From contig NZ_VOLO01000009.1 of the NCBI RefSeq assembly GCF_007954365.1, positions 1 through 34,744 on the forward strand: a stretch of 34,744 nt of DNA, in the 5' to 3' direction. Source of the DNA: Frigoribacterium sp. ACAM 257. Its GTDB lineage: Bacteria > Actinomycetota > Actinomycetes > Actinomycetales > Microbacteriaceae. Made by a program: the position numbers and the translations under genes. How positions within the stretch are numbered: position 1 is the stretch's first letter; each line of letters begins with the position of its first letter. The notes under the pieces are model-generated. The model did no database searches, was not told the origin of the DNA, and worked only from the letters and a program-made list of their open reading frames with translations. Below are positions 6,900-16,635 of this stretch, in pieces.

Positions 6900-7531
6900 G
6901 GAGCCTGGCCCCGACCCTGCCTGCCTCCGCCGACGCCCGACCGGGAGCGATCGAGATCGTCACCGTCTGCACGGGCAACATCTGTCGCTCGCCCTTCGCC
7001 GAGATCCTGTTGCGGGATCGGCTCGCCGACCTCCCGGTCGCCGTCTCCAGCGCCGGCACCCGGGCCGTCGTCGGGGCCGGCCTCCCGACGCCGATGGCCC
7101 TCGCCGTGACGGCCCGGGGGCTCGACCCGACGCACGCCGCGCGCCAGCTGGACGACGAGGTGCTCCGGTCGCCCGACCTCGTGCTCGGTCTCGCCCGGGA
7201 GCACCGCTCCGCGGCGGCAGCCCTCGCGCCACGGAGCGGTCGCAGGGCGACGACCCTGCTCGAGTTCGCGCGTGTCGTCGAGCAGAGCGGCTCCGACCTG
7301 GCGGCCGAGGCGAGGGCCGCCGCCGCCGATCCGGAAGGCCGACTGCGCACCGCGATCGGCTTCGTCCTCGCCGAGCGCGGCTCCGTCCGCCGGCCCCGCT
7401 CCCCCGCCGACGACGACGTCGCCGACCCCTACGGGCGCGACGACAAGGCGTACGCGTCGGCGGTCGCCCAGATCGCCGACGCCGTCGAGACGCTCGCCGA
7501 CTACCTGCTCCGGGCGGCCGGCCGGCCGTGA
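6896..7531 (+). CDS. Low-molecular-weight protein tyrosine phosphatase
   Basis: The protein has 211 residues from GTG 6896. The P-loop VCTGNICRSP carries the nucleophile Cys25 and Arg31 (CX5R), and the acid loop is ADPYG with Asp177. Such enzymes (Wzb/PtpA type) dephosphorylate tyrosine kinases that govern polysaccharide export. It is longer than the usual 140-160 residues because of an N-terminal extension of about 17 residues and an insert of about 40 residues rich in Ala/Arg before the acid loop. Co-translation with a glycosyltransferase (GTGA overlap) supports a role in glycan control. No partner BY-kinase is in the window. Confidence 0.88.
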   Translation: MRSLAPTLPASADARPGAIEIVTVCTGNICRSPFAEILLRDRLADLPVAVSSAGTRAVVGAGLPTPMALAVTARGLDPTHAARQLDDEVLRSPDLVLGLAREHRSAAAALAPRSGRRATTLLEFARVVEQSGSDLAAEARAAAADPEGRLRTAIGFVLAERGSVRRPRSPADDDVADPYGRDDKAYASAVAQIADAVETLADYLLRAAGRP

Positions 7532-7538
7532 GCCCGCG

Positions 7539-8183
7539 TCAGAAGCGGTGCTGACGGATCCACTCGTGCATGACGATCGCCCCTGCGGCCGACGCGTTGA
7601 TGCTGCGGGTCGATCCGAACTGCGAGATCTCGACCACCACGTCGGCTGCCTCCAGCGACTCCGGGCTGAGACCCGGACCCTCCTGACCGAACAGGAGCAC
7701 GCACCGTTCCGGCAGCGCGAGCGTCTCGAGCGGCACGGACCCGTCGACGTTGTCGACGGCGACCACGGGGAGGCGCTGGTCGCGAGCCCACGCCACGAAC
7801 GTCGCGACGTCGGGGTGGTGCACCACGTGCTGGTACCGGTCGGTGACCATGGCGCCCCGCTTGTTCCACCGCCTCCTGCCGATGATGTGCACGGTGTCGG
7901 CGGCGAACGCGTTGGCGCTGCGCACGATCGACCCGATGTTCATGTCGTGCTGCCAGTTCTCGATGGCGACGTGGAACGGGTTCCGCTGCTGGTCGAGGTC
8001 CGCGACGACGGCCTCGAGCGTCCAGTAGCGATAGCGGTCGACGACGTTCCGCCTGTCGCCGTCTCGCAGCAGCTCACGGTCCCAGAGCTCGCCCTCCGGC
8101 CAGGCGCCCTCGCCGCCCGGCCACGGCCCGACCCCGTGGGCGGGCGGCTCGGCGGCGGTCTCGGGGCGGTCGTCGTGGTGCAC
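7539..8183 (-). CDS. SpoU/TrmH-family RNA 2'-O-methyltransferase
   Basis: The protein has 214 residues. The three SPOUT motifs are present: NIGSIVRSANAF (motif 1), VLLFGQEGPGLS (motif 2) and STRSINASAAGAIVMHEW (motif 3), which form the trefoil-knot site for S-adenosylmethionine. It methylates ribose in tRNA or rRNA; the target cannot be read from sequence. I use GTG 8183 because TACGCT lies 7 nt upstream, fitting a leaderless start, and because the longer form (ATG 8240) would overlap the promoter of the divergent HAD gene. Its 3' end converges with the phosphatase gene, 7 bp apart. Confidence 0.88.
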   Translation of the reverse strand: MHHDDRPETAAEPPAHGVGPWPGGEGAWPEGELWDRELLRDGDRRNVVDRYRYWTLEAVVADLDQQRNPFHVAIENWQHDMNIGSIVRSANAFAADTVHIIGRRRWNKRGAMVTDRYQHVVHHPDVATFVAWARDQRLPVVAVDNVDGSVPLETLALPERCVLLFGQEGPGLSPESLEAADVVVEISQFGSTRSINASAAGAIVMHEWIRQHRF

Positions 8184-8190
8184 GACCGCC

Positions 8191-8196
8191 AGCGTA
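8191..8196 (-). promoter_or_regulatory. Putative -10 box (TACGCT) of the SpoU gene
   Basis: TACGCT on the minus strand is followed by seven bases and then GTG 8183. The spacing matches leaderless transcription, as seen for neighbouring genes. No clear -35 is seen. Confidence 0.4.
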
Positions 8197-8251
8197 GGGC
8201 GAGGTCCCCTGCCCGGCCGACCCGCACCTCCGGATGTCAACGGACGCTCAG

Positions 8252-8257
8252 TATGCT
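8252..8257 (+). promoter_or_regulatory. Putative -10 box (TATGCT) of the HAD gene
   Basis: TATGCT is followed by six bases and then ATG 8264, and there is no Shine-Dalgarno sequence. This supports a leaderless mRNA and the choice of 8264 as start over the ATG at 8234. Confidence 0.5.
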
Positions 8258-8263
8258 GCCCGC

Positions 8264-9076
8264 ATGGGAACTCGCGACGAGGTCGAATGCTGGCTGACGG
8301 ACATGGACGGCGTGCTGGTGCACGAGAACCAGGCCCTGCCCGGCGCCGCGGCGCTGATCCGGCAGTGGCAGGACGAGGGCACCCCGTACCTCGTGCTCAC
8401 GAACAACTCGATCTTCACGCCGCGTGACCTGAGCGCCCGGCTCCGTGCCTCGGGCCTCCACGTGCCCGAGGAGCGCATCTGGACGAGCGCCCTCGCCACC
8501 GCCGACTTCTGTCGTTCACAGATGCCCGGCGGCTCGGCGTTCGTCATCGGCGAGGCCGGCATGACGACCGCTCTGCACGAGGCCGGCTTCATCATGACCG
8601 AGACCGATCCCGACTACGTGGTCGTCGGCGAGACCCGCAACTACTCGTTCGACGCGATCACGAAGGCCGTCCGGCTGATCCTCGCCGGCGCCCGGTTCAT
8701 CGTCACGAACCCCGACACGACCGGCCCGAGCGCCGACGGCCCGATGCCCGCGACCGGGGCGATCGCCGCCATGATCACGGCCGCGACGAACAAGTCCCCC
8801 TACGTCGTCGGCAAGCCGAACCCGATGATGTTCCGCTCGGCGATGAACAGGATCGGCGCCCACAGCGAGAACACGGCGATGATCGGCGACCGCATGGACA
8901 CCGACGTCGTCGCCGGCATCGAGGCAGGGCTGCACACGATCCTCGTCATGACCGGCATCAGCGACCAGGCCGAGATCGACCGCTACCCGTTCCGCCCGAA
9001 CGAGGTGCTGAGCGGCGTGCACGAGCTGGTCCGCGCCGAGCCGCTCGAGACCGACGTGGTGCCGAGCGAGGCCTAG
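8264..9076 (+). CDS. HAD-IIA family sugar-phosphatase-like hydrolase (NagD-like)
   Basis: The protein has 270 residues. HAD motifs in order: DMDGVL (nucleophile Asp), LTNNS (motif II), the C2A cap region with GxTxxL-like sequence, GKPNPMMF (motif III Lys) and GDRMDTDVVAGIEAG (motif IV). This is the NagD/HAD-IIA pattern; members hydrolyse small phosphorylated sugars or nucleotides such as UMP or 4-nitrophenyl phosphate analogues. It is cytosolic and lacks a signal peptide. It is transcribed divergently from the SpoU gene and is convergent with the septum-formation gene. The exact substrate is unknown. Confidence 0.9.
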   Translation: MGTRDEVECWLTDMDGVLVHENQALPGAAALIRQWQDEGTPYLVLTNNSIFTPRDLSARLRASGLHVPEERIWTSALATADFCRSQMPGGSAFVIGEAGMTTALHEAGFIMTETDPDYVVVGETRNYSFDAITKAVRLILAGARFIVTNPDTTGPSADGPMPATGAIAAMITAATNKSPYVVGKPNPMMFRSAMNRIGAHSENTAMIGDRMDTDVVAGIEAGLHTILVMTGISDQAEIDRYPFRPNEVLSGVHELVRAEPLETDVVPSEA

Positions 9077-9089
9077 CGCCGCGCACGCG

Positions 9090-9176
9090 CCCGCACATGC
9101 CGACCGATCGGACCGATCAGCCTCCGCGGTGAGCAGATATCCCGCTCGTGCGGGCCCTGCGGTCGGCATGTGCGGG
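9090..9176. repeat. 17-bp perfect inverted repeat with 53-nt spacer at a convergent junction
   Basis: CCCGCACATGCCGACCG (9090-9106) is exactly complementary to 9160-9176. The spacer holds a smaller palindrome (GATCGG-A-CCGATC, about 9106-9118) and CCCGCTCGTGCGGG. It fills the space between the HAD gene and the convergent septum-formation gene. It could be a bidirectional terminator or a structured repeat; no T run is present. Confidence 0.6.
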
Positions 9177-9224
9177 GCAGCAAGGACGCAGGAGGCGCGG
9201 GTCAGCTCAGCCGGGGCGGGCGGG

Positions 9225-11800
<2,576 letters not shown>

Positions 11801-11804
<4 letters not shown>

Positions 11805-12352
11805 GGCTGCAGCCCCAGGTCGCCCAGTCCGATGGCGGCGTAGTAGGGGTACCCGGCAGCCTCGATGACCTCGCGGGCGCCGGTGCTGCGGTCGACGACG
11901 ACCGCGACGGCCGCGATCTGCGCGCCCACCGCCTCCAGCGCCTTCGCGGCGGCCAGAGGCGACCCGCCGGTCGTGGAGGTGTCCTCGAGCACGACGACGC
12001 GCTTGCCCTCGAGCTCGGGGCCTTCGACCTGCTTGCCGCGACCGTGGTCCTTCGGCTCCTTGCGGACGACGAAGGCGTCGTAGTCGCGGCCCATGGCCAC
12101 GCCCTGGTGCAGCACGGCGGAGGCGATCGGGTCGGCGCCCATCGTCAGGCCGCCGACGGCGAAGACGTCGGGAACCTCGGCGATCAGGTCGACCATGACC
12201 TGCCCGATCAGGGGCGCGACGCGGTGGTCGAGGCTGACCTTGCGGAGGTCGATGTAGTAGCTCGCCTTCTTGCCGCTCGTGAGCGTGAAGTCGCCGTGGA
12301 AGACGGCCTCGGAGCGGATGTAGTCGATGAGCTGCGTTCGTGCGTCGGTCAC
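11801..12352 (-). CDS. pyrE: Orotate phosphoribosyltransferase
   Basis: The protein has 183 residues, the usual length. It makes orotidine 5'-phosphate from orotate and PRPP in pyrimidine synthesis. The PRPP-binding motif is VVVLEDTSTTGGSP, the N-terminal part has FTLTSGKKASYYIDLRKV, and VVRKEPKDHG carries the catalytic-loop lysine and histidine region. GTG 12352 was chosen: on the minus strand TACCAT (12366-12361) lies 8 nt before it, fitting a leaderless start. The next gene's GTG overlaps the TGA, so pyrE and the septum-formation gene are co-translated. The divergent neighbour is xth. Confidence 0.95.
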
Positions 12353-12360
12353 GGTGACCC

Positions 12361-12366
12361 ATGGTA
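12361..12366 (-). promoter_or_regulatory. Putative -10 box (TACCAT) of pyrE
   Basis: TACCAT on the minus strand lies 8 nt before GTG 12352 with no Shine-Dalgarno sequence. It is consistent with leaderless transcription. Confidence 0.35.
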
Positions 12367-12407
12367 GGGCAGGACTCTCCGCCCAGGCCGGGTCCGCCTC
12401 CTGCCGG

Positions 12408-12413
12408 TAGCGT
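12408..12413 (+). promoter_or_regulatory. Putative -10 box (TAGCGT) of xth
   Basis: TAGCGT is followed by seven bases and then ATG 12421. This fits the leaderless pattern seen for several genes of this window. Confidence 0.4.
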
Positions 12414-12420
12414 GGTGGGC

Positions 12421-13257
12421 ATGCGCGTCGCGACCTGGAACGTCAACTCCGTCCGTGCCCGAGTCGGGCGAGTGGTCGACTGGCTGGTGCGGGAGGACGT
12501 CGACGTCGTCGGCCTGCAGGAGATCAAGTGCAAGCCCGAGCAGTTCCCGTTCGAGGCGTTCCGCGAGGCCGGCTACGAGGTCGAGCTGCACGGCCTGAGC
12601 CAATGGAACGGCGTCGCCTTCGCGAGCCGTCTGCCGATGGACGACGTGACGATCACGTTCCCGACCCAGCCGGGCTTCGCCAAGGGGCAGGAGGGGCCCG
12701 ACCAGCCCAAGGAGGCGCGGGCGATCGGCGTCACGGTCGAGGGCGTCCGCCTGTGGTCGCTCTACGTGCCGAACGGCCGCGAGCTCGGCGACCCCCACTA
12801 CGACTACAAGCTCGACTGGCTCGCCGCCCTCGCCGCCGAGACGGAGGCCTGGATCGCCGCGAGCCCTGACCAGCCGCTCGCGCTGATGGGCGACTGGAAC
12901 GTCGCGCCGCTCGACACCGACGTGTGGGACGTCTCGGTCTTCGAGGGACACACCCACGTCAGCCAGCCCGAGCGCGACGCCTTCGCCGAGTTCGAGCGGG
13001 TCGGGCTGACCGACGTCGTCCGCCCGCGCCTGCCCGAGGGCTACACCTACTGGGACTACAAGCAGCTGCGGTTCCCGAAGAACGAGGGCATGCGGATCGA
13101 CTTCGTCATGGGGTCGAAGCCGTTCGCCGACCTCGTCACCGGCGCCTCGATCCACCGCGACGAGCGCAAGGGCGACGCCCCGAGCGACCACGTCCCCGTG
13201 GTGGTCGACCTCGAGCTCGACACGGAGCTCGACGACGACCGTCCGATGATCTTCTGA
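12421..13257 (+). CDS. xth: Exodeoxyribonuclease III (AP endonuclease)
   Basis: The protein has 278 residues. It cleaves DNA at abasic sites and degrades 3' ends in base excision repair. Endonuclease/exonuclease/phosphatase-family motifs are visible: TWNVNSVRAR at the N-terminus, LQEIKCKPEQ with the metal-binding Glu34, LMGDWNVAP (Asp/Asn), RIDFVMGS and SDHVPVVVDL with the catalytic His. The open frame reaches further upstream, but MRVATWN at 12421 is the family N-terminus and follows a TAGCGT box. It is divergent from pyrE and convergent with the transporter gene. Confidence 0.95.
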   Translation: MRVATWNVNSVRARVGRVVDWLVREDVDVVGLQEIKCKPEQFPFEAFREAGYEVELHGLSQWNGVAFASRLPMDDVTITFPTQPGFAKGQEGPDQPKEARAIGVTVEGVRLWSLYVPNGRELGDPHYDYKLDWLAALAAETEAWIAASPDQPLALMGDWNVAPLDTDVWDVSVFEGHTHVSQPERDAFAEFERVGLTDVVRPRLPEGYTYWDYKQLRFPKNEGMRIDFVMGSKPFADLVTGASIHRDERKGDAPSDHVPVVVDLELDTELDDDRPMIF

Positions 13258-13290
13258 CCGGCACCACCGGGCGAGACCAGGAGGAGCCTC

Positions 13291-14211
13291 CTACCTGAGC
13301 AGCGCCGCCACCAGCACCAGCAGGGGCACCGACCCGATCGTCGTCACGAGCACGGTGTCGCGGGCGACGGCGACCCCGGTCTGGTAGCGCTGCGCGTAGT
13401 TGAAGACGTTCTGGGCGCTCGGCAGGCCTGCCAGGACGACCGCGACGAACAGCTGGTCGTGCCCGAGGTCGAAGACGAAGGCGCCGAGCAACCAGGCGAC
13501 GACCGGCATGACGACGAGCTTGAGCGCGGTCGCGATCGCGATGTCGGCCCGGCCCTCGCGCGACTGCAGCGGCTTCGAGCCCGAGAGCGACATGCCGAAC
13601 GAGATCAGCACGACCGGCACGGCGGCGCCGCCGACGAGCAGCAGCGGCTGCATCACCGGGTCGGGCACCTCGATCTCGAGCACGGCGACGAGCACCCCGA
13701 GCGCCGAGCCGATCAGCAGGGGGTTGAGCAGCGGGCGCACGATCGCGCGCCCGAGGCTGCTGCCGCGGTTCGTCACGGTGTCCATCACGGAGAGCACGAT
13801 CGGGGTGAGCACGAGCAGCTGGTAGAGCAGCACCGGGGCGACGAAGGTGGCGCTGCCGAGCACGTAGGTCGCGACCGGCAGCCCGATGTTGTTCGCGTTG
13901 ACGTAGGCGCCGCCCATCGTGCCCATCGTCGTCTCCGCAGCCGACCGACGGAGCACGAACCGCAGCAGCACCACCGAGACCACGGCGGCGGCGAGGGAGG
14001 CGAGGGCCGAGACCACGAGGAGGTCCGAGAAGAGCACGTGCACGTCGGCACGCGAGATGGTGGAGAAGAGCAGGCAGGGCGTCAGCACGAAGAAGACGAG
14101 CCGGGACAGGACCTGGTGACCGGTCGGGCCGAGCAGGTCGATGCGCCCCACCAGCCAGCCGGCGGCGATGATCACCCCGATGATCCCGAACCCGATCAGT
14201 ACTCCGCCCAT
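13291..14211 (-). CDS. AEC-family (auxin efflux carrier-like) transporter
   Basis: The protein has 306 residues and about ten hydrophobic segments, split by a short loop near the middle (VTNRGSSLGRAIVRPLLNPLLIG), the two-bundle layout of AEC/BART transporters. Conserved patches include FFVLTPCLLFSTI, YVNANNIGLPVATYVLG and AGLPSAQNVFNYAQRY. AEC members export or take up small organic anions such as malate; no substrate can be assigned here. It stands alone between xth (convergent) and the small dehydrogenase-like gene (same strand, 40 bp upstream). Confidence 0.9.
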   Translation of the reverse strand: MGGVLIGFGIIGVIIAAGWLVGRIDLLGPTGHQVLSRLVFFVLTPCLLFSTISRADVHVLFSDLLVVSALASLAAAVVSVVLLRFVLRRSAAETTMGTMGGAYVNANNIGLPVATYVLGSATFVAPVLLYQLLVLTPIVLSVMDTVTNRGSSLGRAIVRPLLNPLLIGSALGVLVAVLEIEVPDPVMQPLLLVGGAAVPVVLISFGMSLSGSKPLQSREGRADIAIATALKLVVMPVVAWLLGAFVFDLGHDQLFVAVVLAGLPSAQNVFNYAQRYQTGVAVARDTVLVTTIGSVPLLVLVAALLR

Positions 14212-14251
14212 GAACCCATCCTGGTGCAGGCGGCCGACGGCGGGCGACGCG

Positions 14252-14728
14252 TCAGCCGAGACGGGACATGAGATGGCGCGCGGTCTCTGCGCCCTCTTCG
14301 CCCGTGGACCACGTCACGTCGTCGCCCTCGAGGCCGACGACGTCGAAGTGGCGGCCGACCTCGAGGCCCGACCGCTCGGCGAGGTCGGCCGCCAGGCGGC
14401 GCCCCTCCAGCTCGATGCACGCGACGCTCTGGACGAGGACGAGGGCGCCGTGCCGCAGGGCAGGGGCGAGCCGGGCCGCGGCGTCGCGCAGATCCACGTC
14501 GGCCGAGGCCGCGTCGCAGACGGTCACGAGGGCGACGTCGAACCCGTCGAGCTCGGCCACGCAGGCCGCCGTCACGGCGTCGGCTGCTGCGGTGCCGCCG
14601 TCGCCGGCTGCTCGCGGCTCGACGACGACGACCACCTCGGCGCCGAGGGCGGCCGCACGATCGCCCGTCGCGCGGAGCGTCGACGACGAGCCGGTGAGGA
14701 CCAGCTTGGGGGCGTGCAGGAAGAACAT
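14252..14728 (-). CDS. NAD-binding half of a nucleotide-sugar dehydrogenase, glycine loop lost (pseudo-enzyme)
   Basis: The protein has 158 residues from ATG 14728, which has a good GAGAGG Shine-Dalgarno sequence; an in-frame GTG at 14788 is less likely. The first 30 residues of the domain line up without gaps with the sugar dehydrogenase at 17658-18923: GSSSTL stands where GQGYVG binds NAD. Further matches: LDGFDVALVTV with IDGFDYAIISV, and HGALVLVQSVACIELEGRRL followed by ERSGLEVGRHFDVVGLEGDD with PGATVVLESTTSPGTTVEVL followed by TVSGLSAGCDFHVGFSPERI. The catalytic-cysteine and C-terminal domains are absent. It may be a regulator or relic of the polysaccharide locus. The relationship is read by eye. 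Confidence 0.6.
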   Translation of the reverse strand: MFFLHAPKLVLTGSSSTLRATGDRAAALGAEVVVVVEPRAAGDGGTAAADAVTAACVAELDGFDVALVTVCDAASADVDLRDAAARLAPALRHGALVLVQSVACIELEGRRLAADLAERSGLEVGRHFDVVGLEGDDVTWSTGEEGAETARHLMSRLG

Positions 14729-14792
14729 GGCGGACCTCTCGGGTGAGGCAGGCTCGGAGCGCTGCCGTGGCTTGGCGACTGTGCTCACTGTT

Positions 14793-14821
14793 ACACTACG
14801 TCTACAACATCAATATCACAA
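14793..14821 (-). promoter_or_regulatory. AT-rich promoter TTGTGA-N17-TAGTGT
   Basis: On the minus strand TTGTGA (14821-14816) and TAGTGT (14798-14793) are 17 bp apart. The transcript would start near 14786 and carry a leader of about 58 nt with a Shine-Dalgarno sequence before ATG 14728. The AT content is far above that of the surroundings, as at 20156-20190 and 32322-32357. Confidence 0.55.
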
Positions 14822-14889
14822 GTACTTCTTGCGACAACCGCACGATCCGGGTCGGACAGGGGCCCGCGGATGCACGGCAAGATGGAGTC

Positions 14890-15936
14890 GTGACGCGCCT
14901 CCACGACCCCTCCGCCCACACGTTCGCCTCCGACAACTACGCCGGCGCCCACCCAGAGGTGCTGCAGGCGATGACGGACGCGAACGGCGGCCACGTCGCC
15001 TCGTACGGCGCCGACCCCTACACGCGCCGTCTCGGCGAGGTGGTCGCCGAGGTCTTCGGCGAGGGCGCCTCCCTCGACCCGGTCCTCACCGGCACCGGGG
15101 CCAACGTGGCGGCCCTGCAGGCGCTCGTCCCCCGCTGGGGTGCCGTCGTCTGCGCGACCACCGCGCACGTCTACACCGACGAGGGCGGCGCCCCCGAGCG
15201 CCTCGGCGGCATCAAGCTGCTCACCGTCCCGACGCCCGACGGCAAGCTGACGCCAGAGCTGATCGACCGCCAGGCCTACGGCTGGGGCGATCAGCAACGC
15301 CCCCAGCCGCTCGCGGTGACCATCACGCAGAGCACCGAGCTCGGCACCGTCTACACGCCCGACGAGCTCCGCGCGATCACCGACCGCTCACACGCGCACG
15401 GGATGACCGTGCACCTCGACGGCGCCCGCCTGGCCAACGCGGCCGCCTCGCTCGGGGTGCCGCTGCGGGCCCTCACGCGGGACGCGGGCATCGACTCGCT
15501 CTCGCTCGGCGGCACGAAGAACGGACTCGTGCTGGGCGAATCGGTCGTGACGTTCAGCGAGGAGGCGCGGGCCGGCCTGGTGTTCCTGCGCAAGATGGAC
15601 GCGCAGCTGGCCTCGAAGATGCGCTTCACGTCGGCGCAGTTCCTCGCGATGTTCGAGGACGACCTGTGGCTGCGGTCGGCGACCAGGGCCAACGAGATGG
15701 CTACGCGCCTCGCCGCGGCACTGGCGGAGCTGCCGGGCGTCACGATCACGCAGCAGGTCGAGGCCAACGCGGTGTTCGTCGTCCTGCCGGTCGAGGTCGT
15801 CGAGCCGCTCCGTGCCGTGCACCACTTCTACGACTGGGACAGGACGACCGGCGAGGTGCGGCTGATGTGCTCCTTCGACACCACGGCGGAGCACGTCGAC
15901 AGTCTCGTCGCCGATCTGCGGGCCCTGCTCGGCTGA
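14890..15936 (+). CDS. ltaE: Low-specificity L-threonine aldolase (PLP enzyme)
   Basis: The protein has 348 residues, the normal family length. It splits threonine or allo-threonine to glycine and acetaldehyde. The motifs are FASDNYAGAHPEVLQAM at the start, LTGTGANVAALQAL, MTVHLDGARLANAA (Asp binding the PLP ring nitrogen) and SLSLGGTKNGLVLGE with the PLP lysine. GTG 14890 begins just before the conserved N-terminus and is preceded by GATGGAG. It is the only plus-strand gene within the minus-strand part of the polysaccharide locus and seems unrelated to glycan synthesis. Other beta-eliminating aldolases of the same fold are possible. Confidence 0.85.
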   Translation: MTRLHDPSAHTFASDNYAGAHPEVLQAMTDANGGHVASYGADPYTRRLGEVVAEVFGEGASLDPVLTGTGANVAALQALVPRWGAVVCATTAHVYTDEGGAPERLGGIKLLTVPTPDGKLTPELIDRQAYGWGDQQRPQPLAVTITQSTELGTVYTPDELRAITDRSHAHGMTVHLDGARLANAAASLGVPLRALTRDAGIDSLSLGGTKNGLVLGESVVTFSEEARAGLVFLRKMDAQLASKMRFTSAQFLAMFEDDLWLRSATRANEMATRLAAALAELPGVTITQQVEANAVFVVLPVEVVEPLRAVHHFYDWDRTTGEVRLMCSFDTTAEHVDSLVADLRALLG

Positions 15937-15953
15937 GCTGCGGCGCCCGGACG

Positions 15954-16580
15954 TCAGGGAGTGCGGGCCGCCGCGACGAAGTCGGCGATCAGCCGTCGGT
16001 CCTTGACGCCGCGCGACGACTCGACGCCCGAGCTGACGTCGACCCCGACAGCACCGGCAGGCCGCGACGTCCCGAGCAGCTCGGCCACGTTGTCGGGCGT
16101 CAGCCCGCCCGCGAGCAGCCACGGGCGCGACGGCGGCGCGGCGAGCAGCGGCGCCGCGTCGAACACGGCCCCGGCACCGGGGTCGACCGCGTCGAGGAGC
16201 AGGGCGTCCTCGTGGAACGCAGCCCGCTCCTCCTCGGTCTCGACGGCGTAGCGCGACGCGCTGACGGCGCGGATCACCCGGAACCCCGCAGCCCGGACGA
16301 GCACGACGTCGGCGGGGGTCTCGTCTCCGTGCAGCTGGACGGTCGAGACGCCGGAGGAGCGCGCCAGCTCGAGCACCGCCTCGACGCCCTGCCCCCGGAA
16401 CACGCCGACCGTCTCGACGCCCTCGGGCACCCGGGCGACCAGCGCGCGTGCCGTCGCGGCGTCGACGGTGCGCGGACTGCCGGGCGCGAACACGAACCCG
16501 ACCGCATCGGCGCCCGCCGCCACGGCCGCGTCGACCGTCTCGGCCGTGGACAGGCCGCAGATCTTCACCCAGGTGCTCAT
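15954..16580 (-). CDS. trpF: Phosphoribosylanthranilate isomerase
   Basis: The protein has 208 residues. It converts phosphoribosylanthranilate to its ketose form in tryptophan synthesis (TIM barrel). Visible motifs: WVKICGLSTAE with the catalytic Cys, DAVGFVFAPGSPR, STVQLHGDE, LLLDAVDPG with the catalytic Asp, LLAGGLTPDNV, and the phosphate-binding VGVDVSSGVESSRGVKD. It is not near other trp genes here. It lies 55 bp after the epimerase gene on the same strand and could be read from it. ATG 16580 gives the family N-terminus. Confidence 0.93.
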   Translation of the reverse strand: MSTWVKICGLSTAETVDAAVAAGADAVGFVFAPGSPRTVDAATARALVARVPEGVETVGVFRGQGVEAVLELARSSGVSTVQLHGDETPADVVLVRAAGFRVIRAVSASRYAVETEEERAAFHEDALLLDAVDPGAGAVFDAAPLLAAPPSRPWLLAGGLTPDNVAELLGTSRPAGAVGVDVSSGVESSRGVKDRRLIADFVAAARTP

Positions 16581-16635
16581 GTCGTCCAGTGTGCCGTGAG
16601 CACCGACCGGCCGTGTCGACATCGCGTCCGAGCCC

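Noticed and set aside
12353-12533. Upstream extension of the septum-formation frame through pyrE
   Set aside because: It is pyrE read in another frame; the GTG at 11804 overlapping the pyrE stop is the natural start.
13279-13292. Small AGGAGG-AG-CCTCCT hairpin between xth and the AEC transporter as a terminator
   Set aside because: Only 6 bp with a 2-nt loop, and it overlaps the transporter stop codon; too weak to call.
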